Source of the DNA: Calothrix sp. PCC 7103
GTDB taxonomy: Bacteria > Cyanobacteriota > Cyanobacteriia > Cyanobacteriales > Nostocaceae
Assembly: GCF_000331305.1 (NCBI RefSeq)
Contig: NZ_KB217478.1
Coordinates: 488,804 to 552,803 of the forward strand
Reading direction: 5' to 3'
Length of the DNA: 64,000 nucleotides
Part shown: piece by piece, positions 45,754-54,866 of the stretch
Layout: each line of letters begins with the position of its first letter
How positions within the stretch are numbered: position 1 is the first letter of the stretch
Notes under the pieces: generated by a model
Seen by the model: the letters and a program-made list of their open reading frames with translations, nothing else
The model's database searches: none
What the model was told of the DNA's origin: nothing
Made by a program: the position numbers and the translations under genes

Positions 45754-45775
45754 CCTCTGTGAACGCTCACAGAGG
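45754..45775 (+). terminator. Rho-independent terminator after the BrkB gene
   Basis: CCTCTGTGA and TCACAGAGG form a perfect 9-bp stem with a 4-nt loop, followed by CATTTTTATG. It is 50 nt after the BrkB stop. Confidence 0.8.
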
Positions 45776-45953
45776 CATTTTTATGATTTTCTTAAAATTT
45801 ATACTTAAATGTATTATTGTTTAAAATCAATATAATAGCAAATATTTATGCTCTAGACAAGCAACGAAGAATAGTGCAATGTTGACAATATAGGGTTTTA
45901 ACATAGGGTGAAAGGTCAAAACTTTACATTTATATTGTTTAATCGAAATCCGT

Positions 45954-46277
45954 ATGCGTAAATTAGTAGGGCTGACGTTAATCATATTAGGTATATATTC
46001 TTTAAGCCAAAATATAATATTTGCTACAAAAATTATCGACCATACAAGTTACGTTGCTGCAATTGCTTCAATATTTACGATAATGATAGCGAGTATTAGC
46101 TTACTGTTTTTTACAAAACAAACAGGGTCTTTTGGACTTACGTTGCTAGCTACAGGCGCCGTTATGGTTTTTTTAAGCAACGGATTTTTGTTTCAACCAA
46201 ATGTTATACGCAGCTTTTGTTTGACATTTATCGCATTTGTTATGGGTTTTGAATTAATATATCCAAGCAAAATATAA
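45954..46277 (+). CDS. Small four-helix membrane protein, unknown
   Basis: 107 residues, mostly hydrophobic in four segments: LVGLTLIILGIYSLSQNIIF, YVAAIASIFTIMIASISLLFF, SFGLTLLATGAVMVFLSNGFLF and SFCLTFIAFVMGFELI. I do not recognise a family. There are no charged or catalytic residues within the helices. A GGCGCC site codes Gly-Ala in the third helix. It is alone, with a hairpin after it. Confidence 0.7.
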   Translation: MRKLVGLTLIILGIYSLSQNIIFATKIIDHTSYVAAIASIFTIMIASISLLFFTKQTGSFGLTLLATGAVMVFLSNGFLFQPNVIRSFCLTFIAFVMGFELIYPSKI

Positions 46278-46292
46278 CTTTAAATGTATTAA

Positions 46293-46322
46293 GTCCCACC
46301 TGACTGAAAACACAGGCGGGAC
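46293..46322. terminator. Hairpin between converging genes
   Basis: GTCCCACCTG and CAGGCGGGAC pair over 10 positions with one mismatch around ACTGAAAACA. It may end transcription from both sides (membrane protein and VCBS gene). Confidence 0.6.
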
Positions 46323-46332
46323 ATATGCACTA

Positions 46333-47556
46333 CTAGCTAATATTGGTTTTCCATTCGGCACCAGCATTAATTACGGTACTTTCCGAAGCAGTGGTACCAT
46401 TCATGAACCATAATTTATTGTCACCGCTTGTGGTGTCACGCCAGAAAATATCAGTCTTACCATCATCATCGAAATCACCGATACTGTATTTCAACGATGG
46501 GTCAGTTTTAGCCAAGAATGCTGAAGTAGAAACCGATGAGCCATCCATCAGCCAAGCTGTATTTTCTCCAGTTCTTTGATTACGCCAAAAGATATCAGTT
46601 TTACCATCTCCATTAAAATCACCGATATCAGCTTTCCAATCCGAATTTACTTTCTCAAGGTCACTGCTGAAAAGTAGGGTTCCATTCATTAACCACATTG
46701 ATGTATCACCTGTAGCTTTATTTTGCCATAGAACATCGTTTCTGCTGTCTCCATTAAAATCTCCTATTTTATAATCCCAATTTGCATCCATTTTTTGCAA
46801 AAATGAACCAGAGAAATTGGTGCCATTCATCAACCAAATTGCGGTTTCAGTAGTTTTTTCATTACGCCAAAATAAATCTGTTTTACCGTCACCATTGAAA
46901 TCAACTATTGTTGGTTCCCAGCCTAAATCCTCTGTTCGAGTTAAATAAGCTGCGGTTTTGACGTTATTATTATCCATTAACCAAGTTGCATTTTCACCAG
47001 TTGCGGTATTATGCCAAAATGCATCACTTTTGCCATCACCATCAAAATCAGCAATATCTAGTCTCCAATTAGAGTCTATAGTTTGTAGTTGAGTCGAGCT
47101 AGCTACATTACCACCATCCATTATCCACAAGCTATTTTCACCTGTTTTTTTATTGCGCCAAAAAATATCACTTTTGGCATCGCGGTTAAAATCACCTAGT
47201 TTGTAATCCCAGTCTGAGCTCATACTTGGCACAAACTTACCTTCAGATATATTTTTGCCATCCATTATCCAAATAGCTGTTTCACCCGTTTTCTCATTAC
47301 GCCACAATAAATCTTTTCTGCCATCCCCATTAAAATCGGCGTATGTAGCAGGATTACTAAAAATTGAATTAGGATTTGGATTCGACCTGGGTATATTATA
47401 CTCTTGATTGGATATTTCTCCTGAAGATGAATTAGAAGACTTACTAAAATCAAAAGTAAAACCTGGGTTGTCTATCAGGTCATTTTTTGGTATAAAAGCG
47501 CTAACTGAATCTATATTCCCAAAAGGGGTATTTGCTGATAATTTAGAAGAGTCCAT
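46333..47556 (-). CDS. VCBS/FG-GAP-repeat protein
   Basis: 407 residues with seven or eight beta-propeller-type repeats of about 45 residues. Each carries a calcium-binding DFNGDGKTD-like loop followed by LFWRNEKTGETAIWLMNG. This is an FG-GAP/VCBS repeat domain, usually extracellular and calcium-dependent. No classical signal peptide is visible (the N terminus MDSSKLSANTPFGNIDSVSAF is hydrophilic), so it may use another export route. A type I system is possible, but I saw no RTX nonapeptides. Confidence 0.88.
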   Translation of the reverse strand: MDSSKLSANTPFGNIDSVSAFIPKNDLIDNPGFTFDFSKSSNSSSGEISNQEYNIPRSNPNPNSIFSNPATYADFNGDGRKDLLWRNEKTGETAIWIMDGKNISEGKFVPSMSSDWDYKLGDFNRDAKSDIFWRNKKTGENSLWIMDGGNVASSTQLQTIDSNWRLDIADFDGDGKSDAFWHNTATGENATWLMDNNNVKTAAYLTRTEDLGWEPTIVDFNGDGKTDLFWRNEKTTETAIWLMNGTNFSGSFLQKMDANWDYKIGDFNGDSRNDVLWQNKATGDTSMWLMNGTLLFSSDLEKVNSDWKADIGDFNGDGKTDIFWRNQRTGENTAWLMDGSSVSTSAFLAKTDPSLKYSIGDFDDDGKTDIFWRDTTSGDNKLWFMNGTTASESTVINAGAEWKTNIS

Positions 47557-47847
47557 GATACGATTATTGAGTAATTTTCAATAATTCTTAATGCTTTTCA
47601 CTCAATAATCTGTAAAATAGTAACATACTTTCTTTTTGAAAAAGTAGCGTAAATATCAAAAAAAATTATCACGCATAAATATTATAATGATTTCTTCTAG
47701 TGCGTGGCGCCACGAAAAAATTTCAGCGTAGTTATAAGACTTCAAGCGTCACGCACCAACTTTAAGCATAACTTAATGTATCAATGGTGCGTAAAAACAC
47801 TAGAATTTGGCGTTACATTGATTGATAGTAATAGCGCAGATCGCACC
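47557..47847. other. 291-nt intergenic region with ACGCACC repeats
   Basis: Contains GTGCGTGGCGCCACG near 47701, GCGTCACGCACC near 47748 and GGTGCGTAAAAACAC near 47787, one family with 7743-7954. The rest is A/T-rich. No gene seen. Confidence 0.5.
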
Positions 47848-48084
47848 CTACCGAATAACAATATTTTGCCCAGCACTAGATGCTACTTCACTAAAATTAA
47901 ATAATGAACCAGTGTAGCTTCCATTAGGGCCTGCATAGGTTTGTTGAGCAACATTCAAAGTTTTTTGATAAAAACTATTATTGGCACTCGACGCAAACCC
48001 ACCAATATCACCTAGAATGAGAGATAAACCACCTGCAACACTATCAAGTTGATTCGGTGATAATTCAATTGCTTCATTAGACAT
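47848..48084 (-). CDS. Double-glycine leader peptide (CTB-family bacteriocin-like), second copy
   Basis: Leader IELSPNQLDSVAGG matches the leader of the gene at 18723 in E-L-S-x-x-x-L-D-x-x-x-G-G. The mature part would be about 60 residues, Ser/Asn/Gly-rich (LSLILGDIGGFASSANNSF). An ATG 9 nt upstream (48093) sits directly on the GGAG ribosome site, so I prefer the ATG at 48084. No exporter or modifying gene is near. It would rely on a transporter elsewhere. Confidence 0.75.
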   Translation of the reverse strand: MSNEAIELSPNQLDSVAGGLSLILGDIGGFASSANNSFYQKTLNVAQQTYAGPNGSYTGSLFNFSEVASSAGQNIVIR

Positions 48085-48349
48085 ATTAGACATCTCCGTT
48101 ATATTTATTTGAATGCGTTTGTTGACTTTCTTGTATACATACTATAAATTTCGCTTTCGCTTGGGTATCGGGAAAAAGTTGGGATAAATGGCGCCTCGTC
48201 TCCATCAAAAATAGTCATACTTTAGTTTGAAAATATTTAAAAAACGATACGTTGCGGCGAGTAATAGTAAAATATTTTGCTCTAAAGTACATATTGCATA
48301 TATTTTAGAAGATGGATAAGATTAATTTTTATTAACCGGGGGGTAAAAA

Positions 48350-49831
48350 ATGTACATTGTACAAATAGCCTCAGAGTGTGCGCCTGTAATAAAAGCAGGT
48401 GGCTTGGGCGATGTCGTGTACGGACTAAGTAGGGAGTTAGAGAACAAGGGGCATTGTGTCGAATTGATTCTTCCCATGTACGATTGTATGCGCTATGACC
48501 ATATATGGGGATTACATGATGCGTACCGCGAACTCTGGGTACCTTGGTATGGTGGACGAATTCATTGCTCTGTATATTGCGGTTGGGTACATGGTCGAGT
48601 TTGCTTCTTTATTGAACCGCATTCAGAAGACAACTTTTTCCATCGTGGGTGTTACTACGGGTGCAATGACGACAACATGCGGTTTGCTTTCTTTAGTAAA
48701 GCAGCTTTGCAGTTCTTACAGCAAAGTAATAAATGCCCAGATATTATTCATTGTCATGACTGGCAAACTGGTTTAATACCTGTAATGTTATACGAGATAT
48801 ATAAGTATAACGGTATGGAATTCCAGCGCGTTTGCTATACTATCCACAATTTTAAACACCAAGGTATATGTGGAAACGAGGTTTTAGAAGCAACTGGTTT
48901 GAACCGTCCTGAATATTATTATCAGTACGATAAGTTACAGGATAACTTTAATCCGTTTGCACTGAATATGATGAAGGCGGGTATTGTATACTCAAATGCT
49001 GTTACAACAGTATCACCGCATCATGCTTGGGAAGCCGAACATACTGATATTAGCTGCGGCTTAGGACACACTTTATACTTACATCGCGATAAGTTCCAAG
49101 GAGTTCTCAACGGTATTGACTTTGAATTTTGGAATCCTAAAGTTGATAAATACATTCCTTTCAATTACACGACAGAAGATTTTGAACAGAAGCAATATAA
49201 TAAAAAGGCTTTACGCGAACGGTTAAAGTTAGGCGATAGTGATAAACCCTTAATTGCTTATATTGGGCGCCTTGATGCTCAGAAGGGTGTACACTTAGTT
49301 CACCATGCAATTTATCATGCCCTCGAACGCGGCGCCCAATTTGTTTTACTTGGTGCTGCCACTGAACCCAGTATTAATAGTTGGTTTGTTCACGAACAAT
49401 CTTTCCTAGCAGAGAACCCGGATGTACATATTGAATTAGGATTCAATGAGGAATTATCGCACCTAATATATGCAGGCGCCGATATGATAGTTGTACCAAG
49501 TAACTATGAGCCATGTGGGCTAACGCAAATCATTGGTCTAAAATATGGCACAGTGCCAATAGTGCGAGGTGTTGGTGGGTTAGTAAACACAGTATTTGAC
49601 TGGGATTACGACCAAATGCACTCCAAAGAAACACGTAACGGGTTTGTATTTTTTGACCTAGATAACTACGCTTTAGAATCAGCAATGGGACGAGCGATAG
49701 ATTTATATAATATCAATCCCGACCTATTCCGTCAGTTAGCTATTCAAGGAATGGAATACGATTACTCATGGAACCATCCTGGTGATAAGTATATAGAAAT
49801 ATACGATAGTATTCGCCACAAATGGGAATAA
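48350..49831 (+). CDS. glgA: Glycogen synthase
   Basis: GlgA extends alpha-1,4-glucan from ADP-glucose. The GT5 motifs are intact: KAGGLGDVVYGLSREL (ADP-glucose site) near residue 15, HDWQTGLIPV, YTIHNFKHQG, GRLDAQKG and the C-terminal VPSNYEPCGLTQIIGLKYGTVPIVRGVGGLVNTV. 493 residues is normal. The type resembles the GlgA2-like form common in cyanobacteria. A strong GGGGGGT ribosome site precedes ATG. Confidence 0.95.
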   Translation: MYIVQIASECAPVIKAGGLGDVVYGLSRELENKGHCVELILPMYDCMRYDHIWGLHDAYRELWVPWYGGRIHCSVYCGWVHGRVCFFIEPHSEDNFFHRGCYYGCNDDNMRFAFFSKAALQFLQQSNKCPDIIHCHDWQTGLIPVMLYEIYKYNGMEFQRVCYTIHNFKHQGICGNEVLEATGLNRPEYYYQYDKLQDNFNPFALNMMKAGIVYSNAVTTVSPHHAWEAEHTDISCGLGHTLYLHRDKFQGVLNGIDFEFWNPKVDKYIPFNYTTEDFEQKQYNKKALRERLKLGDSDKPLIAYIGRLDAQKGVHLVHHAIYHALERGAQFVLLGAATEPSINSWFVHEQSFLAENPDVHIELGFNEELSHLIYAGADMIVVPSNYEPCGLTQIIGLKYGTVPIVRGVGGLVNTVFDWDYDQMHSKETRNGFVFFDLDNYALESAMGRAIDLYNINPDLFRQLAIQGMEYDYSWNHPGDKYIEIYDSIRHKWE

Positions 49832-49842
49832 AATTCGCATGT

Positions 49843-49872
49843 TGTAGAGAGGTGATTAATCACGTCTCTACA
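49843..49872 (+). terminator. Hairpin plus T-tract after glgA (GTAGAGACG-type palindrome)
   Basis: TGTAGAGAGGTGATT and AATCACGTCTCTACA form a 15-bp stem with one mismatch, followed by seven T. It belongs to the 18491 palindrome family but here probably serves as the glgA terminator. Confidence 0.75.
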
Positions 49873-49885
49873 TTTTTTTCAGTCT

Positions 49886-50179
49886 TTAAAATAACTTACT
49901 AACTAAAACATTAATATTTGGAAAAGCCAATGGTGTAATAACTCCTTGTCGAATTATGGTTTCGCTTGTATATTCTCCATTTTGCGGATTCTGCATAACT
50001 ATTAATTCATTTGCAGACAAATTTAAAACCCAATATTCTCGAATATTAGCAGTAGCATAAATTAATGCTTTTATTTCTAAATCTTTTTTTAAACTTGTTT
50101 TAGAAACTTCTATAAGCCAAAAAATATCTTCTGGTTCAGGCGCCTGTGAATGGAACGGGCAAGGATGCCCATTACACAA
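49886..50179 (-). pseudogene. Truncated Uma2-family endonuclease-like gene
   Basis: The 97-residue frame matches the C-terminal half of Uma2 (DUF820): EPEDIFWLIEVSKTSLKKDLEIKALIYATANIREYWVLNLSANEL, with the PD-(D/E)XK-type E-V and K positions. Full proteins have about 190 residues, and the N-terminal strand/helix portion is absent. The start region runs into the end of the SDR gene. It is probably a remnant. Confidence 0.7.
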
Positions 50180-50190
50180 GGCAATTAATA

Positions 50191-51195
50191 TTAAACTTGA
50201 TCTTTAGGAAGCAAGCCTAAAATGGTTGCAGCTCCTACAGCAGCAGCAAGACCCCATTTGAGCGTTGGATTTTTATCGAGGTTATCTAAAAAAGTTGGTA
50301 TTGTTAACTGACCAAAATCACCCTCTATTTTGTCATACCCTTCAATCGGTTCATATAAGTTATCGGGTGCAGTTTCAGATTTTGGCTCGGTTGTACGTTG
50401 TCCAACAAAACCTATTGTTGCTAATATTATATCTATTAATCCTGGTGAGAGTCTTTGAAGTACATCTAACACTCTGCCAACATCTCCAGCAATAAAATCG
50501 CGCGTTGGATGTTCTGCTGCGTAAATAATTGCTTCAGCAACAACGCTTGGTTGATAATAAGGTGGTATTCCTGTTGGTTTGACGCCTAGCTTGGTACGAA
50601 TTTTATTGTAATAAGGTGTATTTATAACTGATGGCAATATTGATGTGACGCTAACGGGTACCTTATCGTGCATTAACTCAACGCGCACAGCTTCCAAAAA
50701 TCCTTCTAAACCATGCTTTGCTGTTGAATATGCACTTTGTAACGGTAAACTTCTTCTACCTTCCATTGAGGAAACACAAATAATTGCTCCTCCTTGTTGC
50801 TTGAGATAAGGTAAAGCTGCTGTTACACCGTTGACTTGACCCATTAATGTTACATCGATTACACGCTGGAATTCTTCAACTGTAACATCTTCAAAGCGAC
50901 CGATTACACCTGTAGCTGCTGCGTTTACCCATGTATCTAGGCGCCCATATCGTGCTACTGTTTTCTCAATAAATGCTTTAACTTGTTCAATATTGCTGAC
51001 ATCAGCAACAACGTAATCTACTTCACCACCGAATAAATGAATTTCCGAAACTAACGATTTTAATCCCGCTTCCGAACGAGCGGATACCATCACTTTGGCG
51101 CCTTTTTGCGCGAACATAAACGCTGTTAACCGACCGATGCCACTGGAGGCACCCATTATAGCAACTACTTGCTGATTAATTGGTTTAAGAAGCAT
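50191..51195 (-). CDS. SDR-family oxidoreductase with C-terminal hydrophobic extension
   Basis: 334 residues. NAD(P) site GASSGIGRLTAFMF, VNAAATGVIG, SSMEGRRS and YSTAKHG (catalytic Tyr/Lys) are present. Beyond the usual 250 residues, a tail includes LRLSP-type segments and a last hydrophobic stretch (WGLAAAVGAATILGLLP), perhaps a membrane contact. Substrate unknown. It lies directly downstream of the coiled-coil gene on the same strand but 150 nt away. Confidence 0.87.
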   Translation of the reverse strand: MLLKPINQQVVAIMGASSGIGRLTAFMFAQKGAKVMVSARSEAGLKSLVSEIHLFGGEVDYVVADVSNIEQVKAFIEKTVARYGRLDTWVNAAATGVIGRFEDVTVEEFQRVIDVTLMGQVNGVTAALPYLKQQGGAIICVSSMEGRRSLPLQSAYSTAKHGLEGFLEAVRVELMHDKVPVSVTSILPSVINTPYYNKIRTKLGVKPTGIPPYYQPSVVAEAIIYAAEHPTRDFIAGDVGRVLDVLQRLSPGLIDIILATIGFVGQRTTEPKSETAPDNLYEPIEGYDKIEGDFGQLTIPTFLDNLDKNPTLKWGLAAAVGAATILGLLPKDQV

Positions 51196-51349
51196 AACTC
51201 AGTTTATAATCATTTTTCCCTACCTTATTGTGATAAGTTTTATTACAGATTATTACATCATTCGACAGATTGAGGGTCAACTCTATCTAAAGATATTAAG
51301 AAGAGAATAGAATACTTGGTTTGTACAGAAACCATACTGAAAAATTCAG

Positions 51350-51847
51350 TTAATATTTGAATAAATTAACGATTTTTTCAACTATAATAAATTTTGTGCC
51401 ACGTTTGATTATCGTTGGAATTGATGAGAAATGGATGTCCCAAATGTTTAAAGGTATCCAACGCTTGGGTTTAAAATTATTTTCAGGATTATTTGAATTT
51501 AATTGCTGTTGATGATAATTTTTGTTAACCTCGACGGCAACACTTTTAAAGTTGTGCATTTCGGTTTCGAGTTGAGCCGCTAAATAATTAATTCTTTCGG
51601 CTATTTGCTCTAACTCTTGTACACCAAATTCGATTTTTGATTCAAGAGTTTGCTGTTTATTTTGCTGTTTAGCTTGTGCTAGTTGATTGCTCATAATTTC
51701 TAAGTCGGCTATATCCGCTTCTAATTTGGCAATAGTATCCTGTGGTGGTGATGTCACTTCAATTTCGGTATATTTACTAGGGTAAAAACCAAAGTCGCTA
51801 TATACATACCCGTGAGGGCGAACCTTGATATTGAAGTCTAACACCAT
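51350..51847 (-). CDS. Unknown protein with central coiled coil
   Basis: 166 residues from ATG 51847 (an upstream in-frame start adds 11). The N terminus (MVLDFNIKVRPHGYVYSDFGFYPSKYTEIEV) is conserved-looking, followed by a coiled coil (LEADIADLEIMSNQLAQAKQQ, QELEQIAERINYLAAQLETEM) and a basic C terminus. I do not recognise the family. No TM or signal. Confidence 0.6.
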   Translation of the reverse strand: MVLDFNIKVRPHGYVYSDFGFYPSKYTEIEVTSPPQDTIAKLEADIADLEIMSNQLAQAKQQNKQQTLESKIEFGVQELEQIAERINYLAAQLETEMHNFKSVAVEVNKNYHQQQLNSNNPENNFKPKRWIPLNIWDIHFSSIPTIIKRGTKFIIVEKIVNLFKY

Positions 51848-51962
51848 CGTTTTAAAATCTAGAATGCAGGATACTACCAACTAAGGACAATCTCCTAGCT
51901 ATAAAGTTCCATATCAGGAAGTATTTTGTACAAATATAAATCTAAATACAGTTCATGATATT

Positions 51963-52379
51963 TTAATAATCTGTGAAGTTCCCTCGATTTGACTTAGTTT
52001 GGGCACGTTTCTTTTTACTATCAAGGCGCCGTAACTGTGAAGAACGAGTTGGTACAGATTCTTTTCGTTTTAATTTGATAACGGTAACACTTTTTATAAG
52101 TTCTTGAAGTCTTTTTAAAGCTTCTTCACGATTTTGAAGTTGGGTGCGGTGTTCTTGAGATTTGATAACTATAACACCATCTTGGGTAATACGTTTGTCT
52201 TTAAGGTTTAATAAGCGCTCTTTATAAAATTCAGGTAGTGAAGATGCTTTAATGTCAAAGCGTAAATGGACGGCAGTAGCAACTTTATTAACGTTTTGCC
52301 CTCCGGCGCCTCCTGAGCGTACTGCGCTAATTTCGATTTCGTTTTCTGGTATAATTACCTTGCTGGAGATTTCTAGCAT
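51963..52379 (-). CDS. arfB: Alternative ribosome-rescue factor ArfB (YaeJ)
   Basis: ArfB frees ribosomes stalled without a stop codon. GGAGGQNVNKVATAV carries the catalytic GGQ. The long basic C-terminal tail (RRLDSKKKRAQTKSNRG) enters the mRNA channel. I prefer ATG at 52379 (MLEISSKVII) over a TTG three codons up that lies in an ACGGAT repeat. About 138 residues, normal. No release-factor domain besides the GGQ, so not RF1/2. Confidence 0.9.
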   Translation of the reverse strand: MLEISSKVIIPENEIEISAVRSGGAGGQNVNKVATAVHLRFDIKASSLPEFYKERLLNLKDKRITQDGVIVIKSQEHRTQLQNREEALKRLQELIKSVTVIKLKRKESVPTRSSQLRRLDSKKKRAQTKSNRGNFTDY

Positions 52380-52383
52380 AGTG

Positions 52384-52405
52384 GGCAACGGATGTAACGG
52401 ATGTA
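52384..52405 (+). repeat. ACGGAT dispersed repeat, copy 3 (left arm of pair)
   Basis: GGCAACGGATGTAACGGATG starts 5 nt upstream of the arfB ATG. With the copy at 52453-52484 it forms inverted arms around a 47-nt A/T-rich centre. Confidence 0.75.
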
Positions 52406-52452
52406 ATAGATAAGGTTTCTATTATAAGTAAAGTTTTGTTCGATAAAATTAA

Positions 52453-52484
52453 CCATCCGTTACATCCGTTCATAATCCGTTGCC
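52453..52484 (-). repeat. ACGGAT dispersed repeat, copy 4 (right arm of pair)
   Basis: CCATCCGTTACATCCGTTCA then TAATCCGTTGCC. Its end abuts the glcD stop codon (52486-52488). Confidence 0.75.
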
Positions 52485-52485
52485 A

Positions 52486-53973
52486 TTAGTATCTTTCGAT
52501 TCCGGAGGTTTCAAATTTTTTGGCACCATCTCCCATTACTCTTGCTGCTTCTCCACAGGTGCGGGGGGTGGGGAAGATTTTGGTGGGGTTCGCTAAACCT
52601 TTGGGGTTAAAGACTTGTCGCACAAACTGCATTGTTTCTAGGTCACAGTCGGAGAACATTTCGGGCATGTAACAACGCTTTTCGGCGCCGATTCCATGTT
52701 CTCCAGATATGCTACCACCAACGCGGACGCATAGTTTCAGGATTTCGCCACCGACTTCTTCGACTTTTTCTAATTCACCAGGTATGGAGTTGTTGTAAAG
52801 GATGAGTGGATGTAAGTTTCCGTCTCCTGCATGGAAGACGTTGGCTATTTTATATCCTGATTTTTGGCTTAATTGTTCAATCTCTTTTAATACGTATGGT
52901 AGTTGTGTACGTGGAATGACTCCATCTTGTACATAATAATCTGGGCTGACGTGTCCTGCTGCTGCAAATGCTGCTTTTCTGCCCTTCCATAATTTTAAAC
53001 GAGTATCGGGGTCACTTGCTGAGGTAACGTTACGGGCGCCGTTGTTTCGACAAATTTCTGCAACTAATTTTTTACTATGAGCGACTTCAACTTCTAAACC
53101 GTCGATTTCAATAAGTAATATAGCTGTAGCATCGCGTGGATAGCAGTTAGTTTTAACGACATCCTCAACTGCATTGATGCTGAGATTATCCATTATTTCC
53201 ATACCACCAGGAATTATACCTGCACTAATAATATCGGCAACACTGGCGCCAGCAGCTTCAACATTAGTAAAATCAGCAAGCAGTACGCATATCGACTCAG
53301 CAGCTTTGAGAATACGCAATGTCACTTCACACGCAATACCCAAAGTACCTTCAGAACCAACGAATATACCAGTTAAATCATAACCAGGCATTTCTGGAAG
53401 CATCCCACCCAAATCAACAATATCACCAGTCGCAGTAACTATTTTGAGTCCTAATACATGATTTGTTGTCACACCATACTTGAGACAATGTACCCCACCT
53501 GAATTTTCAGCGACATTCCCACCTATTGAACAAATAATTTGACTCGAAGGATCCGGAGCATAGTAAAAACCAGCACCACTTACCGTCTGTGTAACCCAAC
53601 TGTTTATCACTCCTGGTTGCACGACTACACGTTGATTATCTAAATCTACATTCAATATTTTCCGCATCATTGATGTCACAATCAGCACACACTCTTCAAC
53701 GGGTAAGGCGCCTCCCGATAATCCAGTACCAGAACCGCGTGCAATAAAAGGTATATTATACTTATTACAAATTTTAACAGCCGCTGCAACTTGCTCAGTA
53801 GTTCGAGGTAATACCACCAAAGCAGGACGCTCACGATAACTAGCTAAACCATCACACTCATAAGTAATAAGCTCTTCACGACGCTGCACAACGTTTTTGT
53901 ATCCCAGTACAGCTTCAAGTTCCTTAATTATTGGTTTCCAATTACGCTGCTGCGGTTTTTCTTGAATAAGCAT
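52486..53973 (-). CDS. glcD: FAD-linked glycolate/D-lactate oxidase subunit GlcD
   Basis: Oxidises glycolate or D-2-hydroxy acids. PCMH-type FAD domain (RPALVVLPRTTEQVAAAVKICNKY, IARGSGTGLSGGALP), then the FAD-oxidase C-terminal half with HAGDGNLHPLILY and SGEHGIGAEKRC. 495 residues matches GlcD. Its partner GlcE/F is not adjacent. The role in photorespiration is probable in a cyanobacterium, but glycolate and D-lactate cannot be told apart by eye. Confidence 0.92.
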   Translation of the reverse strand: MLIQEKPQQRNWKPIIKELEAVLGYKNVVQRREELITYECDGLASYRERPALVVLPRTTEQVAAAVKICNKYNIPFIARGSGTGLSGGALPVEECVLIVTSMMRKILNVDLDNQRVVVQPGVINSWVTQTVSGAGFYYAPDPSSQIICSIGGNVAENSGGVHCLKYGVTTNHVLGLKIVTATGDIVDLGGMLPEMPGYDLTGIFVGSEGTLGIACEVTLRILKAAESICVLLADFTNVEAAGASVADIISAGIIPGGMEIMDNLSINAVEDVVKTNCYPRDATAILLIEIDGLEVEVAHSKKLVAEICRNNGARNVTSASDPDTRLKLWKGRKAAFAAAGHVSPDYYVQDGVIPRTQLPYVLKEIEQLSQKSGYKIANVFHAGDGNLHPLILYNNSIPGELEKVEEVGGEILKLCVRVGGSISGEHGIGAEKRCYMPEMFSDCDLETMQFVRQVFNPKGLANPTKIFPTPRTCGEAARVMGDGAKKFETSGIERY

Positions 53974-54020
53974 AGATTTTTATTTATGAATGTGATGCTT
54001 TGTAAGGTTCGTTTATATAT

Positions 54021-54209
54021 CTATATTAATCCATCTAATAATATATAATGATTAAACCCGGTTTCTTCGCGTGGCATATCAACTAACTCTGTAACCGGAA
54101 TTCCTGTTTCAATGGATGCTTGAGCTATTCTGTAACTTCGCTGCAACATCGACATTAGTGTAGATTTTCCTATATCTTGTACTACTGTAGAGGCGCCAAT
54201 CGTATACAG
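54021..54209 (-). pseudogene. Unrecognised open frame, probable gene remnant
   Basis: 62 codons closed by TAG at 54021-54023, without an N-terminal ATG at its upper end. It contains GASTVVQDIGKSTLMSML, RSYRIAQASIETGIPVTEL and VDMPREETGFNHYILLDG. The middle looks like real protein and one part hints at a P-loop (DIGKST), but I cannot name it. The AAACCCGG palindrome forms codons for EETGF. Confidence 0.4.
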
Positions 54210-54300
54210 ATTTTATTAAAACATTAAAAAGGTCAGAGTTATTATCTCCGACCCATGACTAAAGTATCGTTTTACTGTTTTACTGTTGATTTAAGCACGT

Positions 54301-54683
54301 TTATAAATCCGATACATTTGTAAAATCTACAAATGCTTCTGCCAAATATTCTATCTGTTCGGTGGACAAAACTCGTACTTTTTCAATTAATAATGTATCT
54401 ACTTTTTTAAAACGTCGATTTAACAGACGACAAATTACCTCAAATGCTTTTTCCTGTCTACCTTCCTATCTAACTTGTAGCAATATATCTTAATAAATAA
54501 CGGATTCTTTGATAATGTCCTCACTGAGTAAACTGCGAATCAAATTTTTCTCGAACCTCAAACCAGCTAATATTTTTGTATATCCTTCTGTGTTTTGCCT
54601 TTCACCTTTATTTGAAATTGTAGCAATATGAATGAGTAACCTGCGATAATAACGCTTCTGGTATGTTTCTCTGTTTTGTTCAT
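54301..54683 (-). pseudogene. Decayed Rpn-family recombination-promoting nuclease/transposase
   Basis: The minus strand reads KILAGLRFEKNLIRSLLSED then IKESVIY and a stop. After a few codons in another frame, it reads EGRQEKAFEVICRLLNRRF and, further on, STEQIEYLAEAFVDFTNVSDL. This matches the C-terminal half and DUF4351 end of cyanobacterial Rpn/PD-(D/E)XK transposase-like proteins. At least one frameshift and one internal stop, and the nuclease domain is missing. Confidence 0.75.
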
Positions 54684-54866
54684 ATGTAAAGGGGCCTCTA
54701 CGTAAAAACTACGTATCCAGAATAAAAAGTAACAAAAATAACATTTCTTATCAATAAAATTTAAAGATTTGGTTAACTAAGAATATTTTTTTGTTAAAGC
54801 ATATTGTGTAAATTTACTGAATTAGTTAAGTTAATTCAATCTTCAATATTATTTATATTAAATTGA

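Larger units (their letters stand above)
53974..54866. other. 893-nt region with two gene remnants
   Basis: It holds an unrecognised open frame (54021-54209, minus) and a decayed Rpn-type gene (54301-54683, minus). The last 180 nt before the protease gene are A/T-rich and likely carry its promoter. No intact gene. Confidence 0.6.
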
